Assembly: GCF_945836005.1 (NCBI RefSeq)
Contig: NZ_OX241534.1
Coordinates: 496,001 to 560,000, forward strand
Source of the DNA: Candidatus Nitrosacidococcus sp. I8
Lineage (GTDB): Bacteria > Pseudomonadota > Gammaproteobacteria > Nitrosococcales > Nitrosococcaceae
Direction: 5' to 3'
DNA length: 64,000 bases
Part shown: positions 17,431 through 27,123 of the stretch, piece by piece
Numbering within the stretch: the stretch's first letter is position 1
Layout: each line of letters opens with the position of its first letter
Notes under the pieces: model-generated
Database searches by the model: none
The model's input: only the letters and a program-made list of their open reading frames with translations
What the model was told of the DNA's origin: nothing
Position numbers and translations under genes: made by a program

Positions 17431-20400
17431 TTATTTAAATAATCCTCTTATTCCTTTTTGGATCGCATTATCTAGCACCTTTCCTGAATCAGAGTTACCA
17501 TCTGAGCCAGCTGAATTAGAATTTTCTTGATTGTTAGATTGCCCTCCTAGAATGTCTCCTAAGATACTTTGACCTAAACCCTGTTTTCCGCTTGAACCGT
17601 TTCCAGCATCTGCAGGTGTTGCATTTCCCTGATTACCACTTGGTTGGCCTAGAATATCTCCTAGTAAACTTTTCCCTAAATTCTTTGTGCCACCATCTGA
17701 TGCTCCTGCATCTCCTCCCTTCTGGATACCCAAAAGATTACCAATCTTACCCTTAATTGCTTGACCTGCTTTTCCTTGCATTACTGTACCCATATCCACA
17801 TCATATTTTAATTGACTTAAGGTACCACTTACTTTTACTGGCACAGTAGTATCTTTTAAGCTAGGCAGGGTTACCTTCAATAGATAATCTACTTTTTCAC
17901 TAGCAAGATTTGCTGTTCCCAATCCTGTTGCTGCTAGTGCAGGCGATTGAATGTTTAAATCAGAGTTTTTCAGTACCCCATCTACGGCAGAAAGTGTACC
18001 TTTTAATGAGCTAAATTTAGTTTCTTCTCCATTGTCAGTAGGAGCAGCAGCGAATGATTGTAGAGATTGGCTAAGAGAATCTCCTGATGCTAATCCTGCA
18101 ATAGCACCAATACCAGATTGGATCATTTTCACAATATTCACCCCCCTAATGGCTCCATCGGTAAATGAAAATTCAGCAGAGCCATTAAGGTGTTGTTTCA
18201 TAGCATCTGAGGACATACCAGCAGCAGTAAAATTAGATGCAAAATGGGTAGTACCTCGAATAGCGGTACTTCCGGAATAATCCTTAAGTAGCGGACCTAC
18301 TTGAACATTAGCAAGTTTTTCTTGAGTTGAAAGTTGAGGTACTGCTCCTCTTACATCTAAATGCACATTACCATTAAAAGAGCCTTGATAAAGATCGGCA
18401 GCCATCGGATCAATACTGACCAAGCCATCTTTACCTACTAAATCTACTTGAACATTTTGCGTACGTAGCCCTTTAAAAATAAGTTCTCCTATTTTAAATG
18501 AGCTATTTATATTTAAAGCCCGAAGGGTATCAATAGGTAGTTCACTTGAATCTGAAGCTGTACTCACACTTGCTGTTTTTGATGGAGATCCTCCTAGCTT
18601 TTTATTTACCGGAGGTAAGTAACGATCAGCATTAATTTTATCTAAACTGAGATCGGATTGAATTCTAGGATGTACAAAATCATAGATTGACGCTGATCCT
18701 TGTAAGGTACTTTCATCTAATTTAAAAGTCAGCTGTTGTGCGTCAAGACTGGTAGGTGAGGCTAAAAATCCTAAATTTACTTGAGCAGAAGTTAGTGCTG
18801 ATTTATCTGCGGTTGGTGGTAAATCAATGGCAAGAGCTTGTGCTACCTGACGTAAATTAAACTGATTACTTGATATCTGCCCTGTAATATGGGGAGCACT
18901 TAAAATTTGAGTACCGTTAATTTGCCCAGCAAGATTCATCCCCAACGCAGCTAAATTTAAATTTTGTACCGTAAGAGTTTCTTTATTTAAGTCAACATCA
19001 ATACCAGTACTTAGCCCTGCATTTACAGGTTTAGGAAATTTAGAATCCTGCGCCTTGGTATCTAGTTTTAATCCTTTAAAATGGTATTGTTTTTTATCAA
19101 GATCCCCCTCTAACGCAGTAGTTAAATTAATTTGGGCATTCTGAGGTTTCTTTATTTGACTAGCCAGTTTCAGGCTATCAGCTTTAAGTTGATTTTTCAC
19201 TAAAGAAATATTGGGAGAATCTAAGCTAATGTTAGCTTCTTTATCCCCTTTTACTTGGCTAGTGAGTTTTACATTATTAATCGTGTATTGCTCTTGAGCT
19301 AAAAATGCTTCGATATTCGCCCCAAGTTGGAGTGCTACTTGATCTACTGGGAGCGCTGATCCTGATGTGGTAAGTTTTAAGTCCGTATTTTTAAGTTGAT
19401 AATATTTTTTATCCGTATTAGCAATAATGTTTGCACCTAACTGTAAATCCAGTGCTTTAATAGGTAGTTTTGGGCTATTACTAATTAATTTAAGGTAGGT
19501 GTTTTGAATTTGATAGCCATTCTGCTGGGTAGGGGTAACGTTTCCACTAAAATCTAATCGCCCATTAAGTTTAGGTTCAACGGCGCTAAAATCGCTACCT
19601 AATTTCACAGGTGTAGTTTTCCCGATAGTAAGCGGAACTGCACCTGCACTTACATCTCCCTTAATTTTAAGGGTGCGTAGCACCCCGATAGGGGATTTTT
19701 CCTTAGTAGGGGTTGTTTTAATTTTAGGAGGGAGGTAACGATCCGTGTCTACCTTATCTAAAGTGAAATCATAATGAATAGCAGGTTGATTAAAACTCTT
19801 TACCGAAGTAACTCCTTGCAAAGTGCTACTATCTAGCTTTACAACCACTTTATTAGCATTAAAACTAGTTTTAGAAGCAATAAATCCTAATCCTAGCTGT
19901 GCTGCAGTTAATGCGGTTTTATCTGCAGTGGGGGATAATGTAATTCCTAAGGAATCGGCAATTTGCCTTGGGTTGAATTGGTTACTTGCTAGATTACCGT
20001 TAAAGACTGCTTTATCCCCTAGTATTTGGGTACCCGTAACTTGCCCCTTAAGCTTTATGCCAAAAGCATCTACCAACAGATTTTGCAAAGCTAAGGTTTC
20101 TTTATTTAGATCCACACTAATTCCGCTGGTACCTATACCAACATTAATCGGTTTGGAGGATTGCTCATTTTGAGCTTGAGCTTTAAGGACTAAATTTTTA
20201 ACCCCATAGCGTTTCGTTTCTAGATCTCCAATGATAGAACTCTTTAATGCAAATAAAACTTCTTGAGGCTGTTTTTTTTTGCCTACAAGTTTTAGGTCAT
20301 CTATTTTAAGGAGGCGATTTTTGAGTAGAGCAGCTCTAGGTGAATCTAAAGAAAATCGTACTGGTTGATCTCCCTGAACATCTCCAGTTAGTTTTAGACT

Positions 20401-21240
20401 ATTGATTGTGATTTGCTCTTTAGCTAAAAAAGCATCGATGTTAGCCCCTAGTTGGAGTGCAATTTGTTGTACTGGTAAGCCACTACCAGAAGCAGTAAGT
20501 TTTACGTTAGTATTTTGAACTTGATAATATTGACTATCTAAATCGGCGTTAACAGTACCGCCGAAATCCAAATGCCCACTCATATTGGGATCATTGGCTT
20601 TAAAATCTGTATTTAACGCAATATTAGCAGGTTTACCCATCTCTAAAGTATCACTGGTGATATTAAAATGATTAATATCGTAACTCTTCTTTTCTTGATC
20701 ATCTCGGTAGCTAATATGAGCATCTTGGATACTAATCCCACCAATGGTTATCCCTGCAATAGCCATAGAGGATTTTTTATCTTTACTCTGATCTTCATCC
20801 TCTGTAGATGCTTTAGTAGACTGCTCTTCTTTCTTAGGCTGAGATAGATCTTCCCAGTTGGTTTTTCCTTGAGCATTTTTAATTAAATTGACATCTAATC
20901 CATCCAGAATGACAGTACCTATTTCTATTTCCTTCTTTAATAAGGGAAGGATTTTTACCTTAACTTGAATATCATCTAGTTTGGCAAAAGGACTTTGACT
21001 AAAACCCGGTGGGTTACTGAGGCTAATGTCTTCTATTTTTGCCCCTAACCAAGGAAAGAAGCTGAGGTTAATGTCTCCTCCAAGGCTAAGATCTCTGCCG
21101 GTGGCTTTTTTGACTTGTTCGGCAATTTGGGGCTTGTAGTTATTGGGGTTGATTATAAATGGGGCTGCAATTGCCGCTATTATAATGAGCAGCAGTAGTA
21201 TTCCTACCGTGGTAAATAGTATCTTTAGCAGTTTCATCAT
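17431..21240 (-). CDS. AsmA family protein, long tandem copy with an internal domain duplication
   Basis: A 1269-residue AsmA-type protein. Residues ~5-27 are one inner-membrane helix; the N-terminal AsmA domain (INPNNYKPQIAEQVKKATGR, SFFPWLGAKIEDISL) follows, and a C-terminal AsmA_2-like part (GAIRGVNIVKMIQ, LNIQSPALAATGLGTANL) ends in a Gly/Asn/Ser-rich tail with two copies of a SxLGDILG motif. Such proteins span or face the periplasm and are linked to phospholipid transport or outer-membrane assembly. The central region contains the same ~270-residue module twice (~233-503 and ~610-875), each ending in a DKxxxDRYLPP motif. The first ~232 residues are identical to those of the gene at 21353-23647. 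An ATG three bases downstream (21237) matches the start of that paralogue. Confidence 0.88.
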   Translation of the reverse strand: MMKLLKILFTTVGILLLLIIIAAIAAPFIINPNNYKPQIAEQVKKATGRDLSLGGDINLSFFPWLGAKIEDISLSNPPGFSQSPFAKLDDIQVKVKILPLLKKEIEIGTVILDGLDVNLIKNAQGKTNWEDLSQPKKEEQSTKASTEDEDQSKDKKSSMAIAGITIGGISIQDAHISYRDDQEKKSYDINHFNITSDTLEMGKPANIALNTDFKANDPNMSGHLDFGGTVNADLDSQYYQVQNTNVKLTASGSGLPVQQIALQLGANIDAFLAKEQITINSLKLTGDVQGDQPVRFSLDSPRAALLKNRLLKIDDLKLVGKKKQPQEVLFALKSSIIGDLETKRYGVKNLVLKAQAQNEQSSKPINVGIGTSGISVDLNKETLALQNLLVDAFGIKLKGQVTGTQILGDKAVFNGNLASNQFNPRQIADSLGITLSPTADKTALTAAQLGLGFIASKTSFNANKVVVKLDSSTLQGVTSVKSFNQPAIHYDFTLDKVDTDRYLPPKIKTTPTKEKSPIGVLRTLKIKGDVSAGAVPLTIGKTTPVKLGSDFSAVEPKLNGRLDFSGNVTPTQQNGYQIQNTYLKLISNSPKLPIKALDLQLGANIIANTDKKYYQLKNTDLKLTTSGSALPVDQVALQLGANIEAFLAQEQYTINNVKLTSQVKGDKEANISLDSPNISLVKNQLKADSLKLASQIKKPQNAQINLTTALEGDLDKKQYHFKGLKLDTKAQDSKFPKPVNAGLSTGIDVDLNKETLTVQNLNLAALGMNLAGQINGTQILSAPHITGQISSNQFNLRQVAQALAIDLPPTADKSALTSAQVNLGFLASPTSLDAQQLTFKLDESTLQGSASIYDFVHPRIQSDLSLDKINADRYLPPVNKKLGGSPSKTASVSTASDSSELPIDTLRALNINSSFKIGELIFKGLRTQNVQVDLVGKDGLVSIDPMAADLYQGSFNGNVHLDVRGAVPQLSTQEKLANVQVGPLLKDYSGSTAIRGTTHFASNFTAAGMSSDAMKQHLNGSAEFSFTDGAIRGVNIVKMIQSGIGAIAGLASGDSLSQSLQSFAAAPTDNGEETKFSSLKGTLSAVDGVLKNSDLNIQSPALAATGLGTANLASEKVDYLLKVTLPSLKDTTVPVKVSGTLSQLKYDVDMGTVMQGKAGQAIKGKIGNLLGIQKGGDAGASDGGTKNLGKSLLGDILGQPSGNQGNATPADAGNGSSGKQGLGQSILGDILGGQSNNQENSNSAGSDGNSDSGKVLDNAIQKGIRGLFK
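20537..21237. repeat. ~701-bp exact direct repeat, copy 1 (5' end of the long asmA-like gene)
   Basis: This segment is base-for-base the same as 22947-23647, at a constant offset of 2410 bases, as judged by line-by-line reading. It covers the first ~233 codons of the AsmA-like gene. Identity stops abruptly at both ends: at the start codon on one side, and within the ADL codons on the other. Such a sharp block with no silent differences indicates recent duplication or gene conversion rather than selection on the protein. Confidence 0.92.
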
Positions 21241-21295
21241 TGGCGCCTTGGTTTTATAAGTTTCATAAATTACGCTTTGTTTCTTATTATTCTAC

Positions 21296-21333
21296 AAAAA
21301 AAAGGGGTAGCCTGTAATAATACAAGCTACCCT
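21296..21333 (-). terminator. Terminator between the two asmA-like genes
   Basis: A hairpin with GGGTAGC (21305-21311) pairing GCTACCC (21326-21332), one mismatch, and an inner TGTA/TACA pairing around a 4-base loop. On the minus strand it is followed by a T run (A tract at 21296-21303 on the + strand). It lies after the end of the upstream asmA-like gene (stop at 21353), so each paralogue is probably transcribed separately. Confidence 0.85.
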
Positions 21334-21352
21334 AGATAAATTTTCTTATTTC

Positions 21353-23647
21353 TTAAGGAAGAAACCCTTTTAATTTATCTTGAATCATGTCTTTGGTTGC
21401 CTCTCCTTTAATAGTATCAATCGCACCTGAAGCTCCTTTCCCAGATTCTTTGCTGCCACCACCTAAAAGATCACCTACGCCTCCTAGAGGACTTCCTCCT
21501 TTACCTCCCATAAGGTTTCCTGCCTCTTTCATTAACCCACCTTTCAGATCTTTTCCAACTTGTCCTTGCATGAGACTAGCCATATCTACGCCATATTTAG
21601 GCTGACTTAGCGTACCACTCACCTGTACTGGGATAGTTGTACCTTTAAGTTCATTAGCAAGTAAGTCAAGCTGATAGCTAATATTTTCATTAACTAGATT
21701 GGCAGTTCCTTTTCCTTTTGCTTGGAAGATAGGCGATTGAAGATCAAGATCATTATTTTCAACCACGCCATTTGTTGCAGCTAGAGTTCCTTTAATAGAG
21801 CCAAATTTTGTTATTGCATCACTATCTCCACCTGAAGCTAAAGAGCTTAAAGAGCTTAGTCCACCACCAGAGGCTAATGCAGCTATCCCTCCACCAGAGG
21901 CTAAAGAAGCTAAACCACCGCCTCCACCTGATAAAAGACCGCCTACTTCCTTAATCATTTTAGAAACATCTACGCCTCTGAATACCCCATCAGCAACGGA
22001 AAATCCAGCAGTTCCATTTAAGTTACTTTTAATTGCATCTGAATTAGCTCCAGCTGAAGTGAAATTTGCATTTAAATTAGTGGTTCCTTGTAGGGTATCT
22101 CTTCCAGAATAATCTTTTAGTAAGGGACCAATTTGAAGATTGGCAAGTTTCTCATCTAAAGCTAGCTTAGGTGTTTGTCCTCGAGCATCTACGGTTGCAT
22201 TAGTATTAAATGTACCTTCATAGAGTTTAGCTGCAACAGGACTTACCTTTACTAGTCCATTTTTAGCATTGACTCCCATTTGAATATCTTGAATTCGAAG
22301 ATTATTCATAACGAGTGCACCTATCTTAAATAGGCCATCAATATTGAGTTTTCGAAGAGTATCTACAGGAATCTCTCCAGAGTTTTTGGATTTTGTATCT
22401 TTAGTAGCTGAAGAAGAGGAAACCGCAGGTATCTCTTTTTTAGATTTTTCAGTTTTTGGAGGAAGGTAGCGATCTGCATTAATCTTATCTAAAGCTAGGC
22501 TGTAACGAATCGCTGGTTGTTTAAAATTTTTTACTGATGCGTTCCCCGCAAGAGTGCTTTCATCTAATTTAACAATGAGCTTATTTGCATTAAAACTATC
22601 AGAGGAAGCACCAAAAACTAAGCCAAGCTGCATCATAGTGAGTGCTGTTTGATCAGCAGTAGGTGGTAGTTCGATACCTAGAGAATTAGCGATTTGTTTT
22701 GGATCAAATTGATTACTGGCAAGTTCCCCATTAATAGTTCCACCACTAAGTATTTGAGTGCCACTTGCTTGTCCCTTAAGTTTTAATCCAAAAGCATCAA
22801 TCAAGAGATCCTGTAGAGAAAGCGTTTCTTTATTTAAATTTACGTTAATCCCGCTTGCACCTATGCTTGCACTTACCGGCTTAGCGAATTGCTCTCCTTG
22901 GGCATTAGTTTTTAAGTTTAAATTTTTAACGCTATATTGTTTGTTTTCTAAATCGGCGTTAACAGTACCGCCGAAATCCAAATGCCCACTCATATTGGGA
23001 TCATTGGCTTTAAAATCTGTATTTAACGCAATATTAGCAGGTTTACCCATCTCTAAAGTATCACTGGTGATATTAAAATGATTAATATCGTAACTCTTCT
23101 TTTCTTGATCATCTCGGTAGCTAATATGAGCATCTTGGATACTAATCCCACCAATGGTTATCCCTGCAATAGCCATAGAGGATTTTTTATCTTTACTCTG
23201 ATCTTCATCCTCTGTAGATGCTTTAGTAGACTGCTCTTCTTTCTTAGGCTGAGATAGATCTTCCCAGTTGGTTTTTCCTTGAGCATTTTTAATTAAATTG
23301 ACATCTAATCCATCCAGAATGACAGTACCTATTTCTATTTCCTTCTTTAATAAGGGAAGGATTTTTACCTTAACTTGAATATCATCTAGTTTGGCAAAAG
23401 GACTTTGACTAAAACCCGGTGGGTTACTGAGGCTAATGTCTTCTATTTTTGCCCCTAACCAAGGAAAGAAGCTGAGGTTAATGTCTCCTCCAAGGCTAAG
23501 ATCTCTGCCGGTGGCTTTTTTGACTTGTTCGGCAATTTGGGGCTTGTAGTTATTGGGGTTGATTATAAATGGGGCTGCAATTGCCGCTATTATAATGAGC
23601 AGCAGTAGTATTCCTACCGTGGTAAATAGTATCTTTAGCAGTTTCAT
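21353..23647 (-). CDS. AsmA family protein, shorter tandem copy
   Basis: A 764-residue AsmA-type protein, the upstream partner of the long copy. It has the same membrane helix (residues ~5-27) and the same first 232 residues, then a single central module ending in DKINADRYLPP at ~395, and a C-terminal AsmA_2-like half (GVFRGVDVSKMIKEV, LDLQSPIFQAKGKGTANLV). Around residues 560-600 there is a low-complexity Gly/Ser/Leu/Ala stretch built from repeated LASGGG units, which is replaced by a normal sequence in the paralogue. The ribosome-binding site is likely aaaggat before the ATG. A role in envelope biogenesis or lipid transport is the family expectation; having two adjacent copies suggests partly divided functions. 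Confidence 0.88.
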   Translation of the reverse strand: MKLLKILFTTVGILLLLIIIAAIAAPFIINPNNYKPQIAEQVKKATGRDLSLGGDINLSFFPWLGAKIEDISLSNPPGFSQSPFAKLDDIQVKVKILPLLKKEIEIGTVILDGLDVNLIKNAQGKTNWEDLSQPKKEEQSTKASTEDEDQSKDKKSSMAIAGITIGGISIQDAHISYRDDQEKKSYDINHFNITSDTLEMGKPANIALNTDFKANDPNMSGHLDFGGTVNADLENKQYSVKNLNLKTNAQGEQFAKPVSASIGASGINVNLNKETLSLQDLLIDAFGLKLKGQASGTQILSGGTINGELASNQFDPKQIANSLGIELPPTADQTALTMMQLGLVFGASSDSFNANKLIVKLDESTLAGNASVKNFKQPAIRYSLALDKINADRYLPPKTEKSKKEIPAVSSSSATKDTKSKNSGEIPVDTLRKLNIDGLFKIGALVMNNLRIQDIQMGVNAKNGLVKVSPVAAKLYEGTFNTNATVDARGQTPKLALDEKLANLQIGPLLKDYSGRDTLQGTTNLNANFTSAGANSDAIKSNLNGTAGFSVADGVFRGVDVSKMIKEVGGLLSGGGGGLASLASGGGIAALASGGGLSSLSSLASGGDSDAITKFGSIKGTLAATNGVVENNDLDLQSPIFQAKGKGTANLVNENISYQLDLLANELKGTTIPVQVSGTLSQPKYGVDMASLMQGQVGKDLKGGLMKEAGNLMGGKGGSPLGGVGDLLGGGSKESGKGASGAIDTIKGEATKDMIQDKLKGFLP
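22947..23647. repeat. ~701-bp exact direct repeat, copy 2 (5' end of the short asmA-like gene)
   Basis: Identical to 20537-21237. The upstream regulatory sequences beyond the start codons differ, so the repeat covers coding sequence only. Recombination between the copies would delete 2410 bases and leave a single in-frame chimeric gene. Confidence 0.92.
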
Positions 23648-23837
23648 ATTTTTATCCTTTTTGGATTACATGATTAATCACTTTAGAAAATTTTAAAAAA
23701 CCCACTAATTTAATAGTACTAAGTAACTGCAACAGCAATTATGCTGTTATCTAAAATAAATTTTTCGATTATAACCTATAGTGCAAATGGTGATGATTAT
23801 CTAGGTAGGTGTTACTCTTAGGTTTCAAATTATTTTG

Positions 23838-24677
23838 TTATACTCGATGAAGTATGAGCTCTAGGACTAGTTTGCTTCCAAAATAGGCAAGCATCAGAAA
23901 GAAGAAACCGCTTAAAGTCCAACGTATTGCAATTTGTCCTCTCCAACCAAAACGCCAGCGACCCCATAATAAATTGCCGAATACAAACCAAGCAATAATT
24001 GAAAATACAGTTTTATGAGCAAGATGCTGAGCAAACATATCTTCTAAAGGAATAATGCCACTAAATAAACTTAAAGAGAGTAGGATAAATCCTAGAGTAA
24101 GGAGCTGAAATAGAATACTTTCCATGGTTTGCAAGGGAGGAAAAGCACGCACAAATCCTCTTAAGCGCTTGTTACGAAGGTAGTTATCCTGAACTGCAAG
24201 CAAAATAGCCTGCATCGCTGCTAAAGCACATAGACTATAGGCAAAGAAAGAAAGTAAAATATGAATCTCAAGTGGTTTTTCTGTTGTGCTTAATTCAGCA
24301 CTATAGGGGATAATAATATGGCTTTCTGGAAATAGATTCTGCAATCCTAAAGCAATTGCTGCAAAAGGGTAAATACCAATCCCCATATTTTCTACTGGTT
24401 GTCTTAAGCTAGCAATGATTAGCAATGCTGCCATTAACCAAGCTACAGTAGATAAAGCATTAGTGAGACTTAGATTTATACCAGCTGGGGTAAAAAGAAA
24501 ATCTCTTAGTACTAGAGTATGAAAAATAGCACCTATAAACCCACAGATATTAACTAGTCGTTTATGGCTATTTTTTGGATTTTTTGTATTTGTACTAAGT
24601 AAATAACGTACTAGCAACATACTTGCAGTACAATAACATATCACCCCTGAGATGGTCTCAAAAAATATAAATTGCAT
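23838..24677 (-). CDS. ypjD: Cytochrome c assembly (CcsA/YpjD) family membrane protein
   Basis: A 279-residue inner-membrane protein with about eight hydrophobic helices. Conserved features are HTLVLRDFLFTPAGINLSLTNALSTVAWLMA near residues 57-85 and the C-terminal HKTVFSIIAWFVFGNLLWGRWRFGWRGQIAIRWTL, containing His and Trp residues typical of the CcsA/HemX domain, where haem is handled or bound. It is divergent from ffh, the same arrangement as ypjD-ffh in E. coli and other gammaproteobacteria, and that context supports the name. In E. coli YpjD has been linked to metal ion (cobalt/magnesium) phenotypes rather than proven cytochrome maturation, so the biochemical role is open. Confidence 0.82.
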   Translation of the reverse strand: MQFIFFETISGVICYCTASMLLVRYLLSTNTKNPKNSHKRLVNICGFIGAIFHTLVLRDFLFTPAGINLSLTNALSTVAWLMAALLIIASLRQPVENMGIGIYPFAAIALGLQNLFPESHIIIPYSAELSTTEKPLEIHILLSFFAYSLCALAAMQAILLAVQDNYLRNKRLRGFVRAFPPLQTMESILFQLLTLGFILLSLSLFSGIIPLEDMFAQHLAHKTVFSIIAWFVFGNLLWGRWRFGWRGQIAIRWTLSGFFFLMLAYFGSKLVLELILHRV

Positions 24678-24861
24678 AACAATACATAATATAAATAAGT
24701 ATTAAGTCATCTAGATGTAGATTTTACCACTACATTACTTTTAACTTTATATTAAAAATAAGTGGTTACTTACTCCAGTGGATTTCCGCATTACTCTACT
24801 TCCCTACAAAATTAGGTATTATCCAAAAATATTAATAAACTTACCCTAAAGAGGATATATT

Positions 24862-26220
24862 ATGTTTGATAATTTAACAGACCGTCTTGGTCAAACATTA
24901 AAGCGGTTGCGAGGGCAGGCACGTCTTAGTGATGAAAATATCAAGGATACCCTACGGGAAGTTCGTGTTGCCCTATTAGAAGCTGATGTTGCTTTACCCG
25001 TTGTTCGAGATTTTATTGCTAAAGTGCAAGAACGAGCAGTAGGTCAAGATGTTGTGGGTAGTCTTACCCCTGGGCAAGCCTTTATTAAACTAGTATACGA
25101 TGAATTAGTAGATACCATGGGGGAATCTACTCAGGGCTTGAAACTAGACACCCGCCCTCCTGCGATTATTTTAGTGGCTGGGCTACAAGGTTCAGGAAAA
25201 ACCACTACAGTAGCTAAACTTGCTCGCTGGCTTACTGAACAAAAGAAAAAATCAGTACTTGTTACCAGTGCTGATATTTATCGACCTGCCGCAATTCAAC
25301 AATTAGAAACCCTAGCCAATGAAATTGGCGTTCATTTTTATCCTAGTCAAACTAATCAAAGCCCAATTACTATAGCTAGAGGGGCCATTAGACAGGCGCA
25401 GCTCCAAACGCTTGATGTGCTTATTGTAGATACGGCAGGGCGACTCCATGTTGATGATGAGATGATGGCAGAGATTAAAAATCTTCATCAAGCGATTTCT
25501 CCAGTTGAAACTTTATTTGTCGTAGACAGTATGACTGGGCAGGATGCTGCAAATACTGCTCGTGCTTTTAATGAAGCTCTAGATTTAACAGGTGTAGTAC
25601 TGACTAAAGTAGATGGAGATGCTCGAGGGGGAGCAGCACTCTCGATCCGTCATATTACTGGTAAGCCCATTAAGTTTATTGGTCTTGGAGAAAAAACCAC
25701 AGCACTTGAATTATTCCATCCAGATCGGATTGCATCCCGTATTCTTGGTATGGGGGATGTACTCAGCCTTGTTGAAGAGGTAGAGCGCCAAGTTGATAAA
25801 GAGCAAGCAGAAAAATTAGCAAAAAAACTTAAGAAAGGTAAAGGATTCGATCTAGAGGACTTTCGCCTGCAATTACAACAAATGAATAAAATGGGGGGAA
25901 TTGCTAATCTTTTGGATAAGCTTCCTACAATGAATCTACCTGCTAATGCGGTAGATAAAATTAATGATAAGGAATTTATTCGACTAGAGGCGATTATTAA
26001 TTCTATGACGTTCCAAGAGCGTCGCCAGCCAGAAATTATTAAAGGTTCTCGAAAAAAGCGTATTTCTGCCGGATCGGGTACTCAGGTACAAGATGTGAAT
26101 CGTTTACTCAAACAATTTACCCAAATGCAAAAAATGATGAAAAAGATGTCTAAGGGGGGAAAGCTTGCAAAACTAATGAGTAGTATGGGAAGTAAAGCAG
26201 CATCTAGGCTACCATTTTAA
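24862..26220 (+). CDS. ffh: Signal recognition particle protein Ffh
   Basis: A 452-residue GTPase that binds 4.5S RNA and signal sequences of nascent membrane proteins and delivers ribosomes to FtsY. The N domain is a helical bundle at ~1-95. The G domain has the P-loop GLQGSGKTTT at ~106-115, DTAGRLHVDDEMM, TKVDGDARGG and GLGEKTTALELF. The C-terminal M domain has methionine-rich helices (MQKMMKKMSKGGKLAKLMSSMG). The gene heads the conserved ffh-rpsP-rimM-trmD-rplS group. The gagga element before the ATG is a clear ribosome-binding site. The 4.5S RNA gene is not in the window. Confidence 0.98.
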   Translation: MFDNLTDRLGQTLKRLRGQARLSDENIKDTLREVRVALLEADVALPVVRDFIAKVQERAVGQDVVGSLTPGQAFIKLVYDELVDTMGESTQGLKLDTRPPAIILVAGLQGSGKTTTVAKLARWLTEQKKKSVLVTSADIYRPAAIQQLETLANEIGVHFYPSQTNQSPITIARGAIRQAQLQTLDVLIVDTAGRLHVDDEMMAEIKNLHQAISPVETLFVVDSMTGQDAANTARAFNEALDLTGVVLTKVDGDARGGAALSIRHITGKPIKFIGLGEKTTALELFHPDRIASRILGMGDVLSLVEEVERQVDKEQAEKLAKKLKKGKGFDLEDFRLQLQQMNKMGGIANLLDKLPTMNLPANAVDKINDKEFIRLEAIINSMTFQERRQPEIIKGSRKKRISAGSGTQVQDVNRLLKQFTQMQKMMKKMSKGGKLAKLMSSMGSKAASRLPF

Positions 26221-26295
26221 ATAGATACTTTTCAAAAAAGTTGGGTTAGCGTAGAATCTACAAATTTATTTAGAGATTACTAGGAATATGAATCT

Positions 26296-26550
26296 ATGGT
26301 AGTTATTCGCTTAGCTCGAGGTGGTGCAAAAAAACGCCCTTTTTATACTATTGTGGCTACTGATAAACGCAATAGACGAGATGGACGGTACATTGAACGA
26401 TTAGGTTTTTTTAATCCTATTGCGACAGGTGGAGAAATTCCACTAAAAATAGATGTAGAACGTGTAAATTATTGGTTATCTCAAGGTGCACAACCTTCTG
26501 ATCGGGTAACTCAATTAGTAAAATCCTATAGTAAAGAAAATCATAATTAG
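26296..26550 (+). CDS. rpsP: 30S ribosomal protein S16
   Basis: An 84-residue ribosomal protein of the small subunit. The sequence [40 protein letters not shown] is diagnostic. S16 binds 16S rRNA early in 30S assembly. It lies between ffh and rimM as in most proteobacteria, consistent with the rpsP-rimM-trmD-rplS operon. Length is typical. Confidence 0.98.
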   Translation: MVVIRLARGGAKKRPFYTIVATDKRNRRDGRYIERLGFFNPIATGGEIPLKIDVERVNYWLSQGAQPSDRVTQLVKSYSKENHN

Positions 26551-26579
26551 TATTAAATCTGATTATTTCAACAAATAGA

Positions 26580-27092
26580 GTGAAAGATGATTTTTGTCTA
26601 TATACTCTAGTTGGGAAAATCTCAGGACTATATGGGGTTCGAGGCTGGGTAAAAGTCTATTCTTATACCGATCCCCCAAGTAATATCCTAAGTTATAATC
26701 CTTGGTACTTAAAAACAAATAACGACTGGCAGATATTTGCTTTAGTAGATGGGCATGTCCATGGAAAAAAAGTCGTAGCTTGCTTAGAAGGAATGACCGA
26801 TAGGGATGTTGCGGCACAATGGATAAATTGTTCTATTGAGATAAAGCACGATCAATTAGCCCCTCTAGAATATGGGAAGTATTACTGGGCAGATTTAATT
26901 GGATTAGAAGCTGTTACAGTTACTGGATCTATTCTAGGTCGGGTGGTTCAACTACTAGAAACAGGGGCAAATGATGTTCTAGTAGTAAGGGGAGAACAAG
27001 AGCGGTATATTCCTTTTTTGCTTGAATCCACAATAAAGCAAATCGACCTTACTAAAAAGGTAATTATCGTAGATTGGGATTTAGATTTTTAA
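26580..27092 (+). CDS. rimM: Ribosome maturation factor RimM
   Basis: A 170-residue protein needed for maturation of the 30S head domain; it interacts with S19. The N-terminal beta-barrel begins with LVGKISGLYGVRGWVKVYSYTDPPSNIL, and the C-terminal PRC barrel includes YYWADLIGLEAV and RYIPFLLESTIKQIDLTKKVI. The start is GTG with an A-rich leader and weak ribosome-binding site (aaatagag). It sits between rpsP and trmD, which confirms the call. Confidence 0.96.
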   Translation: MKDDFCLYTLVGKISGLYGVRGWVKVYSYTDPPSNILSYNPWYLKTNNDWQIFALVDGHVHGKKVVACLEGMTDRDVAAQWINCSIEIKHDQLAPLEYGKYYWADLIGLEAVTVTGSILGRVVQLLETGANDVLVVRGEQERYIPFLLESTIKQIDLTKKVIIVDWDLDF

Positions 27093-27123
27093 GTAAATTT
27101 AATTTCACTTAAAAATAGAATAT

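Noticed and set aside
19823..20173. 116-codon frame on the + strand inside the long asmA-like gene
   Set aside because: Antisense to a secure coding region; its composition follows from the A/T-rich codons of the AsmA gene.
20537..23647. A transposon or insertion sequence as the cause of the 701-base repeat
   Set aside because: The repeated segment is coding sequence of an AsmA gene with no transposase, inverted repeats or target duplications.
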